Assembly (NCBI GenBank): GCA_030431715.1
Contig: JAUIIO010000016.1
Coordinates: 1 to 64,000 of the forward strand
Source: a bacterium
GTDB taxonomy: Bacteria > Bdellovibrionota_C > UBA2361 > RFPC01
Direction of reading: 5' to 3'
DNA: 64,000 nt
Part shown: piece after piece, positions 16,115 through 23,719 of the stretch
Position numbering within the stretch: the first letter of the stretch is position 1
Layout: each line of letters begins with the position of its first letter
Program-made: the position numbers and the translations under genes
Notes under the pieces: generated by a model
What the model saw: only the letters and a program-made list of their open reading frames with translations
Told to the model about the DNA's origin: nothing
Databases searched by the model: none

Positions 16115-16567
16115 ATGAGAAATACTAATAGACATTCTCTTAAAACCAACCATCACCTGCAAGCCCCCCCGCTTAAAGCACTCCCGCAAACAGACTTAAC
16201 AGATAAAACATGCCAGCTCGCCAGCGATATTGTGGCCGCATGTCAATCTGCTAAGGCTCAGGACATAACAGTGCTCGACATGGATGGTGTTTTTGACATG
16301 ACGGACTACTTCGTCGTTGTGAGCGGTCGCTCAGACCGTCATACACAGGGTATCGGCAACAAACTCATTAACGAGCTCGAATCTCAGGGACTAAAACCTC
16401 AAACAGTTGAAGGAATGGATGACGGGCAATGGATTCTGATCGACTACTGCGATGTTGTCGTCCATATATTTTACGGCCCAGTCCGCAATCATTACGACAT
16501 CGAAGGACTCTGGATTAACGCTAAGAAAGTCCCCGTAGTCGACACTGAGGGCCAAATCGCAGCGTAA
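16115..16567 (+). CDS. rsfS: Ribosomal silencing factor RsfS (Iojap family)
   Basis: RsfS binds L14 and blocks subunit joining during starvation. The Iojap domain spans about residues 32-140 and has the conserved ITVLDMDGV...TDYFVVVSGRSDRH, EGMDDGQWILIDYCDVVVHIF and YDIEGLW segments. The N-terminal 30 residues are a poorly conserved tail, so the exact start is not certain. Many genomes keep rsfS near obgE and nadD; nadD is missing here. It is followed 92 nt later by the TPR membrane protein. Confidence 0.93.
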   Translation: MRNTNRHSLKTNHHLQAPPLKALPQTDLTDKTCQLASDIVAACQSAKAQDITVLDMDGVFDMTDYFVVVSGRSDRHTQGIGNKLINELESQGLKPQTVEGMDDGQWILIDYCDVVVHIFYGPVRNHYDIEGLWINAKKVPVVDTEGQIAA

Positions 16568-16659
16568 GTTAGCTGAGTATTGCTTCCCAATTCCCCCTCT
16601 TTTCCGTATAGTGGTGCTACGCTTTGCGATAAAACTGCTCTTAATGCCCATTATACGTT

Positions 16660-17973
16660 ATGATCTCTCGAATTATAAAAATCCTTACCGTACTCATTAT
16701 CTTGGCAGCTGCAACTGCTGTTATCGTATTTAACCCTGAGCCTATAACCGTAAAGCTCACTCCAACAAAGACATTCCAGGCGATGAGCGGCGTCATTCTC
16801 CTTATCACCTTTTGCGCAGGATTCCTGATCGCCGCCCTCTTCGGCATCCTCTATGGGATTCGTGGCTACTTTCGCGAACGTGGCCTTAAGCACCGTGAGC
16901 AAGCTGCACACAAGTTTTATGGAGAGATGATTACGGCAAGAAGCGCTGAAGCAGCCGGGGAATACTCACGGGCAGCCGGGCTCTGGAAGGCCCTGATCAA
17001 AAAAGATCCAGGTGATATTATTGCCAGAGTGGAACTCTCAAGAGCACTCTCAAAAAGTGGCGACAACGACGAAGCTCTGCGTATTCTCGACAAAGCAAGA
17101 GCCACGGACTCTACAAATATTGAGGTACTGCTTCGTGCTGCCGACTGTAATGTTCTTTTAGGAAACAAAACAGCTGCGATTGATAACCTAGCCCTTGCGC
17201 TTTATCACCACCCACATAAAGAAGCTTCAAAACGAGCACGAGATCTCTCCGAAGAGATCGGGCGCATAAGTGACGCTATCGAGTACCACGAAAAGTACGA
17301 AGAATTTACAGGGAAGACAGAGGAAAACCTCTATGTCGCCACAAGACTCTACTATAAAAAGCTTCTCGCCGAACATCAGGGAGACGAAGAACGGCGAGAG
17401 GCACTAACGAAGTTTACGAAACGAAATCAGACCTATGCCCCGGCGTTTGCAGAACTTGCGAGACTAGAGAACAAAAGCGGAAATATTGAAAGCGCGGCAG
17501 ACCTCTTCATAAAAGCTGCCAAGAAAGAATCTTGCCCAAGATACTGGATTGAAGCCATCAAACTCTGGCTTTCTCACAACGACACCGAAAGAGCCCTCTC
17601 AACGGCGAGAGCCGCGTGCAGAAACACAAGTGGAAAATCAAGATTCTTCCTAGAGTGCAACTCAGTAAGACTTCTCCTTGACTTGCAAAATACCGAAGAA
17701 GCACAAGACGCTCTTAAAAAACTCCCCGATATTGCCGGGGAAGAGAACGTTGAATTAACAGAGATCCTCAAGCAACAGATAGACATCCTCACTGGCTACG
17801 CCAGAGAGCTCTCAGGCGAACACTCGGGCGCTCTTGAAAAGTGGCGTGAGATGGCCAACAATATGTTTGGCGGCCCACTGATGAGTCAGATTGCTCATAA
17901 GAATGAGCGCCAGTCACACGCCCTGTCACACAGCGGGGCTCAACCTGGGCTCTACGTTGTTAGTAACAAATAG
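16660..17973 (+). CDS. LapA/LapB-like membrane protein with TPR repeats
   Basis: Two N-terminal transmembrane helices (about residues 5-24 and 42-65) enclose a short segment with FNPEPITVKL, as in the LapA (DUF1049) domain. The remaining 370 residues are helical repeats with tetratricopeptide spacing (AEAAGEYSRAAGLWKALIKKDPG; NDEALRILDKARATDSTN). This joins features of E. coli LapA and LapB, which control LPS synthesis by recruiting FtsH to LpxC. The C-terminal rubredoxin-like CxxC pair of LapB is not evident, so a different role as a membrane scaffold is possible. It runs into gpmI with 8 nt between. Confidence 0.7.
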   Translation: MISRIIKILTVLIILAAATAVIVFNPEPITVKLTPTKTFQAMSGVILLITFCAGFLIAALFGILYGIRGYFRERGLKHREQAAHKFYGEMITARSAEAAGEYSRAAGLWKALIKKDPGDIIARVELSRALSKSGDNDEALRILDKARATDSTNIEVLLRAADCNVLLGNKTAAIDNLALALYHHPHKEASKRARDLSEEIGRISDAIEYHEKYEEFTGKTEENLYVATRLYYKKLLAEHQGDEERREALTKFTKRNQTYAPAFAELARLENKSGNIESAADLFIKAAKKESCPRYWIEAIKLWLSHNDTERALSTARAACRNTSGKSRFFLECNSVRLLLDLQNTEEAQDALKKLPDIAGEENVELTEILKQQIDILTGYARELSGEHSGALEKWREMANNMFGGPLMSQIAHKNERQSHALSHSGAQPGLYVVSNK

Positions 17974-17981
17974 AATAGAAT

Positions 17982-19511
17982 ATGACACAATCAACCCCTA
18001 CCCTACTCTGTATTCTTGACGGCTATGGATTAAACCCTTCAAGTGAAGGTAATGCCGTGTCGCAAGCCACAACACCAGTCTTTGATTCTCTTTGGGAGAA
18101 CTGCCCCCACACGACCCTTACCACTTTCGGCCCATCAGTTGGCCTCCCGGAAGGTCAGATGGGAAATTCAGAAGTTGGACATTTAAACATTGGCGCAGGA
18201 AGAATCGTAGAGCAGTGGCTCGTTCGAATTTCAAGAATGCTTAATAACGGCGAGTATCGCGAACTCCCCTCGTACAAAAATCTCATGAATTCGCTCACGA
18301 AGGACAACACACTACATCTTGTTGGGCTCTACAGTGATGGTGGAGTTCATTCTCACTGCGATCATCTTAAGCAGCTCCTTGGTGGAATCCCTGAAGACTT
18401 CAAGGGCCATATCGCTCTTCATCTGATCACAGACGGAAGAGACACTTCGCCCACACTTGGGGCTGAGCTCATTGAGAAACTTGAAAAAGAGCTCTCTTCC
18501 AAAGAGAATATCTCAATCGCCACCGTTTCAGGAAGATTCTATGCAATGGACCGGGACACACGTTGGGAACGCGTCGAAGAGGCTTATAAGGTTATAGCAC
18601 TTGCTGAAGGTGAGCCACTCAGTGAAACAGCCAGTGCGTATGTCCGTAAGTGCTACCAAGATGACACCACCGATGAATTCATTCCCCCGGCAGTGGTGAC
18701 CCCTATTCCGTTTAAAGAAGGCGACGCATTTCTCTTTTGGAACTACCGAGCGGATCGGATGAGACAGATAGTACGCGCGCTTACCCTTAAGGACTTCGAC
18801 GGGTTTGCACGCAACCATCCGCTACCAGACAAAGATCGCGTCCTTTGTTTTACTGAATATGATAGCTCTTTTTCGCTCCCATTTGTCTTTGAACCTCAAT
18901 CGCTTACCAACCATCTCGGTACCGTTATCGAAAATGCTGGATTAAAGCAGCTACGACTTGCAGAAACAGAGAAGTATCCCCACGTAACCTACTTCTTTAA
19001 CGGCGGGGTTGAGCAAGCTGCTGAGCATGAGACTCGAACACTGGTCCCTTCCCCAAGAGACGTTAAGACATACGATCAAAAACCTGAGATGTCAGCTCAT
19101 GAGGTAACGGAAAAAGTCCTGAGCGCTCTTAAGAGCGATACATTTGATTTTCTCGTGCTGAACTTTGCAAACTGCGACATGGTTGGTCATACCGGGAATA
19201 TAGAAGCTGCCAAAGTAGCGGTTCAAACAGTAGACGGATGCCTTGGTCAAATTCTTGATGAAATAAAAAGAAAAAATGGCCAAGCGCTTATAATCGCCGA
19301 TCACGGCAACGCTGAACAGATGATCGACTATGACACAGGCAAACCACACACAGCTCACACCACGTACCCTGTTCCAGCCATTGTTTTCGGAAGATCTGAC
19401 ATATCAGGACTCAAGTCTGATGGTGGAAGCCTCTGTGACGTAGCCCCTACGATCTTAAAGATGATGGGCATCGAGCAACCACAAGAGATGACCGGTAAGC
19501 CATTATTTTAA
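17982..19511 (+). CDS. gpmI: 2,3-bisphosphoglycerate-independent phosphoglycerate mutase
   Basis: This glycolytic enzyme interconverts 3- and 2-phosphoglycerate using two manganese ions. The 509 residues fit the family. The N-terminal metal site (LCILDGYGLNPSSEGNAV), the catalytic Ser loop (GQMGNSEVGHLNIGAGRIV), the HSHCDHL and DGRDTSP motifs and the C-terminal DHGNAEQM and HTAHTTYPVP metal ligands are all present. It probably shares a transcript with the TPR gene before it and ribH 18 nt after it. Confidence 0.97.
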   Translation: MTQSTPTLLCILDGYGLNPSSEGNAVSQATTPVFDSLWENCPHTTLTTFGPSVGLPEGQMGNSEVGHLNIGAGRIVEQWLVRISRMLNNGEYRELPSYKNLMNSLTKDNTLHLVGLYSDGGVHSHCDHLKQLLGGIPEDFKGHIALHLITDGRDTSPTLGAELIEKLEKELSSKENISIATVSGRFYAMDRDTRWERVEEAYKVIALAEGEPLSETASAYVRKCYQDDTTDEFIPPAVVTPIPFKEGDAFLFWNYRADRMRQIVRALTLKDFDGFARNHPLPDKDRVLCFTEYDSSFSLPFVFEPQSLTNHLGTVIENAGLKQLRLAETEKYPHVTYFFNGGVEQAAEHETRTLVPSPRDVKTYDQKPEMSAHEVTEKVLSALKSDTFDFLVLNFANCDMVGHTGNIEAAKVAVQTVDGCLGQILDEIKRKNGQALIIADHGNAEQMIDYDTGKPHTAHTTYPVPAIVFGRSDISGLKSDGGSLCDVAPTILKMMGIEQPQEMTGKPLF

Positions 19512-19529
19512 GATCACAACGAGCACCTT

Positions 19530-20012
19530 ATGGCACAGATATCCTACAACCCTGAAAACGTACCTCAAATACCGGGAGCAAAGATCGCACTCATCATGTC
19601 CAAGTGGTATCTGGAGTATTCCGAATCTATGGCGAAGAAGTGCCTTGAGGTCTTAGAGCTCAGTGGATGTGACACACCTGAACAACACATCTTACCCGGC
19701 GCCTTAGAGCTTCCCCTTGCTGCGCGACGACTGATAAAGCGCTCGCCAGATCTTGAAGCAATCATCGCCTTTGGCGTTATCGTAAAGGGCGACACTTATC
19801 ATTTCGACATGGTTAAAGATCTGTGTTTTAGCGGTTTTGAGCGAGTAATGTTTGAAGAGGATATTCCGCTCATTAATGAAGTACTTCCCGTCGCAGACAT
19901 TAAGGACGCCGAAGCAAGAGCTGCCGACGATGAAAAAAATAAAGGCATAGAAGCAGGGCTCGCTGCAGCTGAAATTATCTCTTGGCGTAGAGCTCACCCT
20001 ATTATGGCTTAG
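19530..20012 (+). CDS. ribH: 6,7-dimethyl-8-ribityllumazine synthase
   Basis: RibH condenses the pyrimidine and butanone precursors in the penultimate step of riboflavin synthesis. The family motifs are seen: SKWYLEYSESM near the start, PGALELPLAARRL, and FGVIVKGDTYHFDMV containing the catalytic His. At 160 residues the length is normal. No other rib gene is nearby and there is no room for an FMN riboswitch in the 18-nt gap, so regulation is probably through the gpmI transcript. Confidence 0.95.
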   Translation: MAQISYNPENVPQIPGAKIALIMSKWYLEYSESMAKKCLEVLELSGCDTPEQHILPGALELPLAARRLIKRSPDLEAIIAFGVIVKGDTYHFDMVKDLCFSGFERVMFEEDIPLINEVLPVADIKDAEARAADDEKNKGIEAGLAAAEIISWRRAHPIMA

Positions 20013-20139
20013 GAGATGAACGAGGCCCCTACTGCCTCCTCTCCGAGAAAAGAGCTTCTGTCTGATACATCAATTACCACTAGCTCTGTAGTGTCAAAAC
20101 TGGCCACAACTTTTTAATGCACAGCACGAGTAAGAAGAC

Positions 20140-20862
20140 ATGAAAAACTTACTTACTCCCCTTATAAACCTAGTGGCACCACCTCAGTGCTTACTCTGTA
20201 GCCGAGATACTGCCGGAGAATATATCTGTGAGCGATGCACACATGAGGAGCTTACTCCCTTTGATGCACAGAGACGGTGCCTTGTGTGTTTCCGTCCACT
20301 TTTTCAGAGGGGAATCTGCGAACTCTGCAAGAGAGAAGAGCATCCTTTCTTTCAACAACGGATGCTCTGGGACTATACACCCGCTGTAAAAGAACTCATT
20401 TCAGAGATGAAATTCAATTGGAATGCTTCACTATGTTATGAGATCGGGCGCATGTATGCCCCCATGATTCTTGAATACTTCCTGTGTGAGAATTGGGACT
20501 ATATTGTTCCCATACCGCTCCACCGAAAGAGAATCTCAGAGCGGGGATATAATCAGTGTGAACATCTTTGTGCAGGGCTTACGTCAGCGCTTTACTCAAG
20601 GAAACATACCAGAGCAGAAAGAACGCTCCTTAAACGAACGCGCCGGACTGAACAGCAAGCACTCTTAAAATGTAGAAAGCAGCGAGAAAAAAATATGCAA
20701 GGTGCGTTTTCCTGCTGCGTTGATATAACTGCGAAGCGGATTCTGCTTATTGATGATATTTATACCACAGGCGCTACGGCCCGCGAAGCAGCACACGCCC
20801 TGCAACTCTCTGGAGCAACTCATATTGACCTTTTCACGCTAGCGCGGTCTGATGGATGGTAG
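20140..20862 (+). CDS. ComF family phosphoribosyltransferase-like protein
   Basis: The N-terminal part has a zinc-ribbon with four CxxC pairs (CLLC, CERC, CLVC, CELC, residues 15-70). The C-terminal part has the PRPP-binding loop ILLIDDIYTTGATAREA (about 203-219). This is the ComF/GntX layout, linked to DNA uptake in some naturally competent bacteria and of unclear role elsewhere. The 240 residues match the family. It precedes mazG by about 30 nt. Confidence 0.9.
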   Translation: MKNLLTPLINLVAPPQCLLCSRDTAGEYICERCTHEELTPFDAQRRCLVCFRPLFQRGICELCKREEHPFFQQRMLWDYTPAVKELISEMKFNWNASLCYEIGRMYAPMILEYFLCENWDYIVPIPLHRKRISERGYNQCEHLCAGLTSALYSRKHTRAERTLLKRTRRTEQQALLKCRKQREKNMQGAFSCCVDITAKRILLIDDIYTTGATAREAAHALQLSGATHIDLFTLARSDGW

Positions 20863-20892
20863 TCACCCTTGCACAAATAGATGAGAGACGTA

Positions 20893-21666
20893 ATGACGCA
20901 GACAACCGCATTTAATGAACTGTTAGATATCATAAAAAAACTCAGAGACCCTGAAGGTGGTTGCCCTTGGGACCTCAAGCAAACACACGAAACGCTTAAA
21001 CCCTACCTTCTTGAGGAGGCGTATGAAGTGCTTGAAGCGATTGATTTCGAACGTGGCTCACTCGCTGAAGAACTCGGTGATGTGCTCTTACAAGTAGTAC
21101 TTCATGCGCAGATAGGAAGCGACGAAGGCACGTTTACTATCGAGGACGTTATTAAGACACTTAATGAAAAGCTTATAAGACGTCATCCACACATTTTTAG
21201 TGACACGGAAGCAGCGTCAGCCGAAGAGGTTAAAAAGAACTGGGACCAAATTAAAAAAGAAGAAAAAGGAAAGGAGCCAAGCTTTCAGGATTCACTCCCC
21301 AAACAGACAACTTCCCTTGGTCTCTCTCAGGCTATTGGCGAGAAAACTCATAAATTAGGCTTTGACTGGAGCTCTCCGCAGGAAGTCATCTTAAAGGTTC
21401 AAGAAGAGCTCGATGAGCTTAAGGATGCTCTTTCACAAGAATCAAAACAGGAGATCGAGGAAGAATTAGGCGACCTGCTTTTTACTGTGGCGCAGCTAAC
21501 GAGATGGTGCGGCTTTCAAGGCGAACCAACGCTCGCCTATGCCAATCAAAAGTTTATTAGACGCTTTACGAAGCTAGAAGCTCTTGCTTCGAAGCCTCTA
21601 TCTGAGCTGAGCTTTGAAGAGCTTCACGAACTCTGGGATCAGATAAAAGTCCAGAGCGAGAAGTAA
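20893..21666 (+). CDS. mazG: Nucleoside triphosphate pyrophosphohydrolase MazG
   Basis: MazG hydrolyses NTPs and clears damaged or excess nucleotides. Two MazG domains are present. The first (about residues 5-110) has CPWDLKQTHETLKPYLLEEAYE and EELGDVLLQVVLH (metal-binding ExxE..ExxD). The second (about 150-225) has QEELDELKDAL and EEELGDLLFTVAQL. The C-terminal SFEELHELWDQIK is typical. ATG 20893 has GAGA four nt upstream; ATG 20881 has no ribosome site. The 3' end overlaps the convergent membrane-protein gene by about 100 bp. Confidence 0.94.
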   Translation: MTQTTAFNELLDIIKKLRDPEGGCPWDLKQTHETLKPYLLEEAYEVLEAIDFERGSLAEELGDVLLQVVLHAQIGSDEGTFTIEDVIKTLNEKLIRRHPHIFSDTEAASAEEVKKNWDQIKKEEKGKEPSFQDSLPKQTTSLGLSQAIGEKTHKLGFDWSSPQEVILKVQEELDELKDALSQESKQEIEEELGDLLFTVAQLTRWCGFQGEPTLAYANQKFIRRFTKLEALASKPLSELSFEELHELWDQIKVQSEK

Positions 21667-22312
21667 ATATGAGCCAGCGTGGCTGCAGTGAGAGAACTTT
21701 TATTGCACGCATGATAGGACCATCCTGAGATGCAGTGATAATACCCGGGCGCAGCCTCGCCAGCCTGTTATAGCGACGAGACGCAGGCTGTGGATTCATA
21801 TGAGCTATCACTAAATATGGTCGCCGTGAATGTCTAAGACGTGTGGCCAACCGCCTGAGTAATAAAGTGTTCGCCAGATCTCCTTCGAAAGTCCAGCAAC
21901 TACGAGTATGAAGCAGATAAATTCTTACTTTACCGAACTCCTCACTCACAAGCCTCTTCCTTCTGACAGCAGGTAAACCTTCACCGAGATCTATATTTCG
22001 AAATGGCATGGTCTCCAAAAGATGATAGTCCACCTTAAAATACCTCTCTCCCCTGAACAAATAAGAGGCATAATATAATTGGAGAGTCAGAAGTGTCGCT
22101 AAAAGCAACAGCACAGATCGTCTCAAGCTACGCACCTTGAAAAGAAGCGCCATGATTTGGATGAGATGTATTAGGAAAAAGAATGCTGTGAGATTTCGAA
22201 TCAACTCAAATGCAAAACCACGGAGCCCAAGAAGAGAAAATACGTTTAGAAACGAAAGAAGGAGAAAAAATCCGTGAAACGCAATATGGGGGGTAAGCAG
22301 ACGGCGCTTCAC
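21566..22312 (-). CDS. Membrane protein of unknown function downstream of nuoA
   Basis: The 248-residue frame has three hydrophobic segments in its first 110 residues (about 9-30, 34-56 and 66-88). A basic, Arg-rich soluble C-terminal part follows. I recognise no family. It begins 7 nt after the nuoA stop, so the two are probably co-transcribed. Its last third overlaps the 3' end of mazG on the opposite strand by about 100 bp. The alternating hydrophobic and basic profile supports a real gene, although part of the C-terminus could be an accident of the overlap. Confidence 0.6.
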   Translation of the reverse strand: MKRRLLTPHIAFHGFFLLLSFLNVFSLLGLRGFAFELIRNLTAFFFLIHLIQIMALLFKVRSLRRSVLLLLATLLTLQLYYASYLFRGERYFKVDYHLLETMPFRNIDLGEGLPAVRRKRLVSEEFGKVRIYLLHTRSCWTFEGDLANTLLLRRLATRLRHSRRPYLVIAHMNPQPASRRYNRLARLRPGIITASQDGPIMRAIKVLSLQPRWLIFTSRSGLLSDPRVREALQSSAQIEASKQELLAS

Positions 22313-22318
22313 TACAGA

Positions 22319-22678
22319 TCAGGCGTCATTCCAGTTGAGCACACCTTTTCTCCAGACATAGATAAGCCCTACACCGAGAACAAGCATAAAGGTCAACATC
22401 TCAAAGAAACCAAACCAACCAAGCTCCTTAAACACCACTGCCCATGGGTAAAGAAAAATGACTTCTATATCAAAGAGAATAAAAAGCATCGCAACGAGAT
22501 AGAACCGAATATTAAATCGCTGCTGCCTCACGTCACCAACCGAAACAGAGCCACACTCAAATGGAAGCTGCTTTGTAAGCGTCTTATGCCGCGGACCAAG
22601 AACCGTTGACAGCACCAACATGGTTACTAAAAACCCAGCCGTCAAAACAAACATCACAAAAATACCAAGATAAGCCAT
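22319..22678 (-). CDS. nuoA: NADH-quinone oxidoreductase subunit A
   Basis: NuoA is a small membrane subunit of respiratory complex I near the quinone site. The 119 residues contain three transmembrane helices and the diagnostic KQLPFECGS motif (Glu-Cys loop), then RFNIRFYLVAMLFILFDIEV, all highly conserved in the family. Normally nuoA is followed by nuoB; here the next gene is an unrelated membrane protein, so the subunit is separated from the rest of the complex genes. Confidence 0.95.
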   Translation of the reverse strand: MAYLGIFVMFVLTAGFLVTMLVLSTVLGPRHKTLTKQLPFECGSVSVGDVRQQRFNIRFYLVAMLFILFDIEVIFLYPWAVVFKELGWFGFFEMLTFMLVLGVGLIYVWRKGVLNWNDA

Positions 22679-22760
22679 AGTAATATATTCATCTCACAGA
22701 TTTCTCCATTCAGATAGGAGAAATATGAACCAACCCCTGCCGCTACCATTCAATACTCAC

Positions 22761-22814
22761 GCCGGGGAGATTGCTTCGTCATTCGACCTGCGGTCTCAGC
22801 TCCTCGCAATGACG
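22761..22814. repeat. Intergenic repeat, GGGGAGATTGCTTC...CTCGCAATGACG family, copy 3
   Basis: It starts GCCGGGGAGATTGCTTCGTC and ends AGCTCCTCGCAATGACG. It shares its ends with the elements at 4061-4147 and 4374-4460. The ends GATTGCTTCGTCATT and AATGACG are partly complementary, so it can fold. Confidence 0.55.
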
Positions 22815-22826
22815 TGGGAACCATTT

Positions 22827-22953
22827 GTTTTGAGGCTGGGATTTGTGCGAGAGCGAAGTAAATGGAATTTTTAGCGCGCAAGCTGTACGATTGTACTGCG
22901 AGCACTAAAAATTCCATTTGATGAAGCACTCGTGCAAATCCCAGCCTCAAAAC
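22827..22953. repeat. Nested palindrome abutting tRNA-Arg
   Basis: The outer perfect 19-bp arms are 22827-22845 (GTTTTGAGGCTGGGATTTG) and 22935-22953. Inside them are perfect 15-bp arms, 22860-22874 (AAATGGAATTTTTAG) and 22905-22919. The element ends one base from the 3' end of the tRNA gene. It could be the tRNA terminator or processing structure, or a small element that inserted at the tRNA. Confidence 0.75.
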
Positions 22954-22954
22954 C

Positions 22955-23027
<73 letters not shown>

Positions 23028-23134
23028 ATATACTGCTTTGGGGGGTCAGCATCACTTATTTAGCTAATCATATCAAGTCATTGACTTATCTTTTTTACTA
23101 CCACACAATGGCGATTCTTTGGGCCATAACACTG

Positions 23135-23162
23135 TTACATCAGGACGGAATCTGTCTATAAT
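23135..23162 (+). promoter_or_regulatory. Possible promoter of the FHA-kinase operon
   Basis: TTACAT, a 16-nt spacer and a perfect TATAAT (23157-23162) lie about 175 nt upstream of the FHA gene. The rest of the 23028-23336 spacer shows no gene or repeat. The -35 match is moderate. Confidence 0.35.
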
Positions 23163-23336
23163 TTAGCCTAAGGATCGGGAAATTACTTAATTCGCATTAC
23201 GAATTATTCGTATATTTGTAATTTTTTCAATATATTAGAGAATAATTCTGAAGTAGGAGCGCTTCTGGTGCGGATTTGTGATTGAGGGATTTTTGTATCC
23301 CCATGATGTGCATTTTTTGAGAATGGAGATATCTGC

Positions 23337-23699
23337 ATGAGTGATAAAGAAAGATTAATCGGATGGCTTGTAACCTACGCCAACGACGAGCAGGGAGAAG
23401 CCCACGAACTCCGCAGCGGGAGAACACTTATAAGTTCGCAAAATGGCGCAAAGAACACCAGCTTCATTGCCCTGAGTAGTAAGACAGTGTCTTCGCCCCA
23501 CTCCGCCATACATGCCTCTAGAAAACACAATGTGCAGATACAGGATATTTTTACAGAGAGCGGTACATTTTTAACGAGGTCAGGAAAAACAAATGAAGAA
23601 AAGATTCAGGGTACAATAGATCTACATCATGGAGATCGAATTCGTTTCGGACGCGATGTGAGTTTCCAGCTGTGTCTTATTGAAGCTCCTCAAAAATAG
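23337..23699 (+). CDS. FHA-domain protein
   Basis: This 120-residue protein looks like a single forkhead-associated domain, the module that binds phosphothreonine peptides. Visible parts are an RSGRTLISSQ segment, SPHSAIHASRK (the usual S-x-x-H of FHA loops), then the beta-strands NVQIQDIFTESGTFL and HGDRIRFGRDVSFQL. It starts the operon with the Ser/Thr kinase 20 nt downstream, so it probably binds the kinase or its phosphorylated substrate. GGAGAT precedes the ATG. Confidence 0.82.
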   Translation: MSDKERLIGWLVTYANDEQGEAHELRSGRTLISSQNGAKNTSFIALSSKTVSSPHSAIHASRKHNVQIQDIFTESGTFLTRSGKTNEEKIQGTIDLHHGDRIRFGRDVSFQLCLIEAPQK

Positions 23700-23719
23700 T
23701 TTAAAGGTAGTAGAAGAAG

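Noticed and set aside
15958..16128. 56-codon frame upstream of and overlapping rsfS
   Set aside because: Poor composition, no properly spaced ribosome site, overlap with a clear gene.
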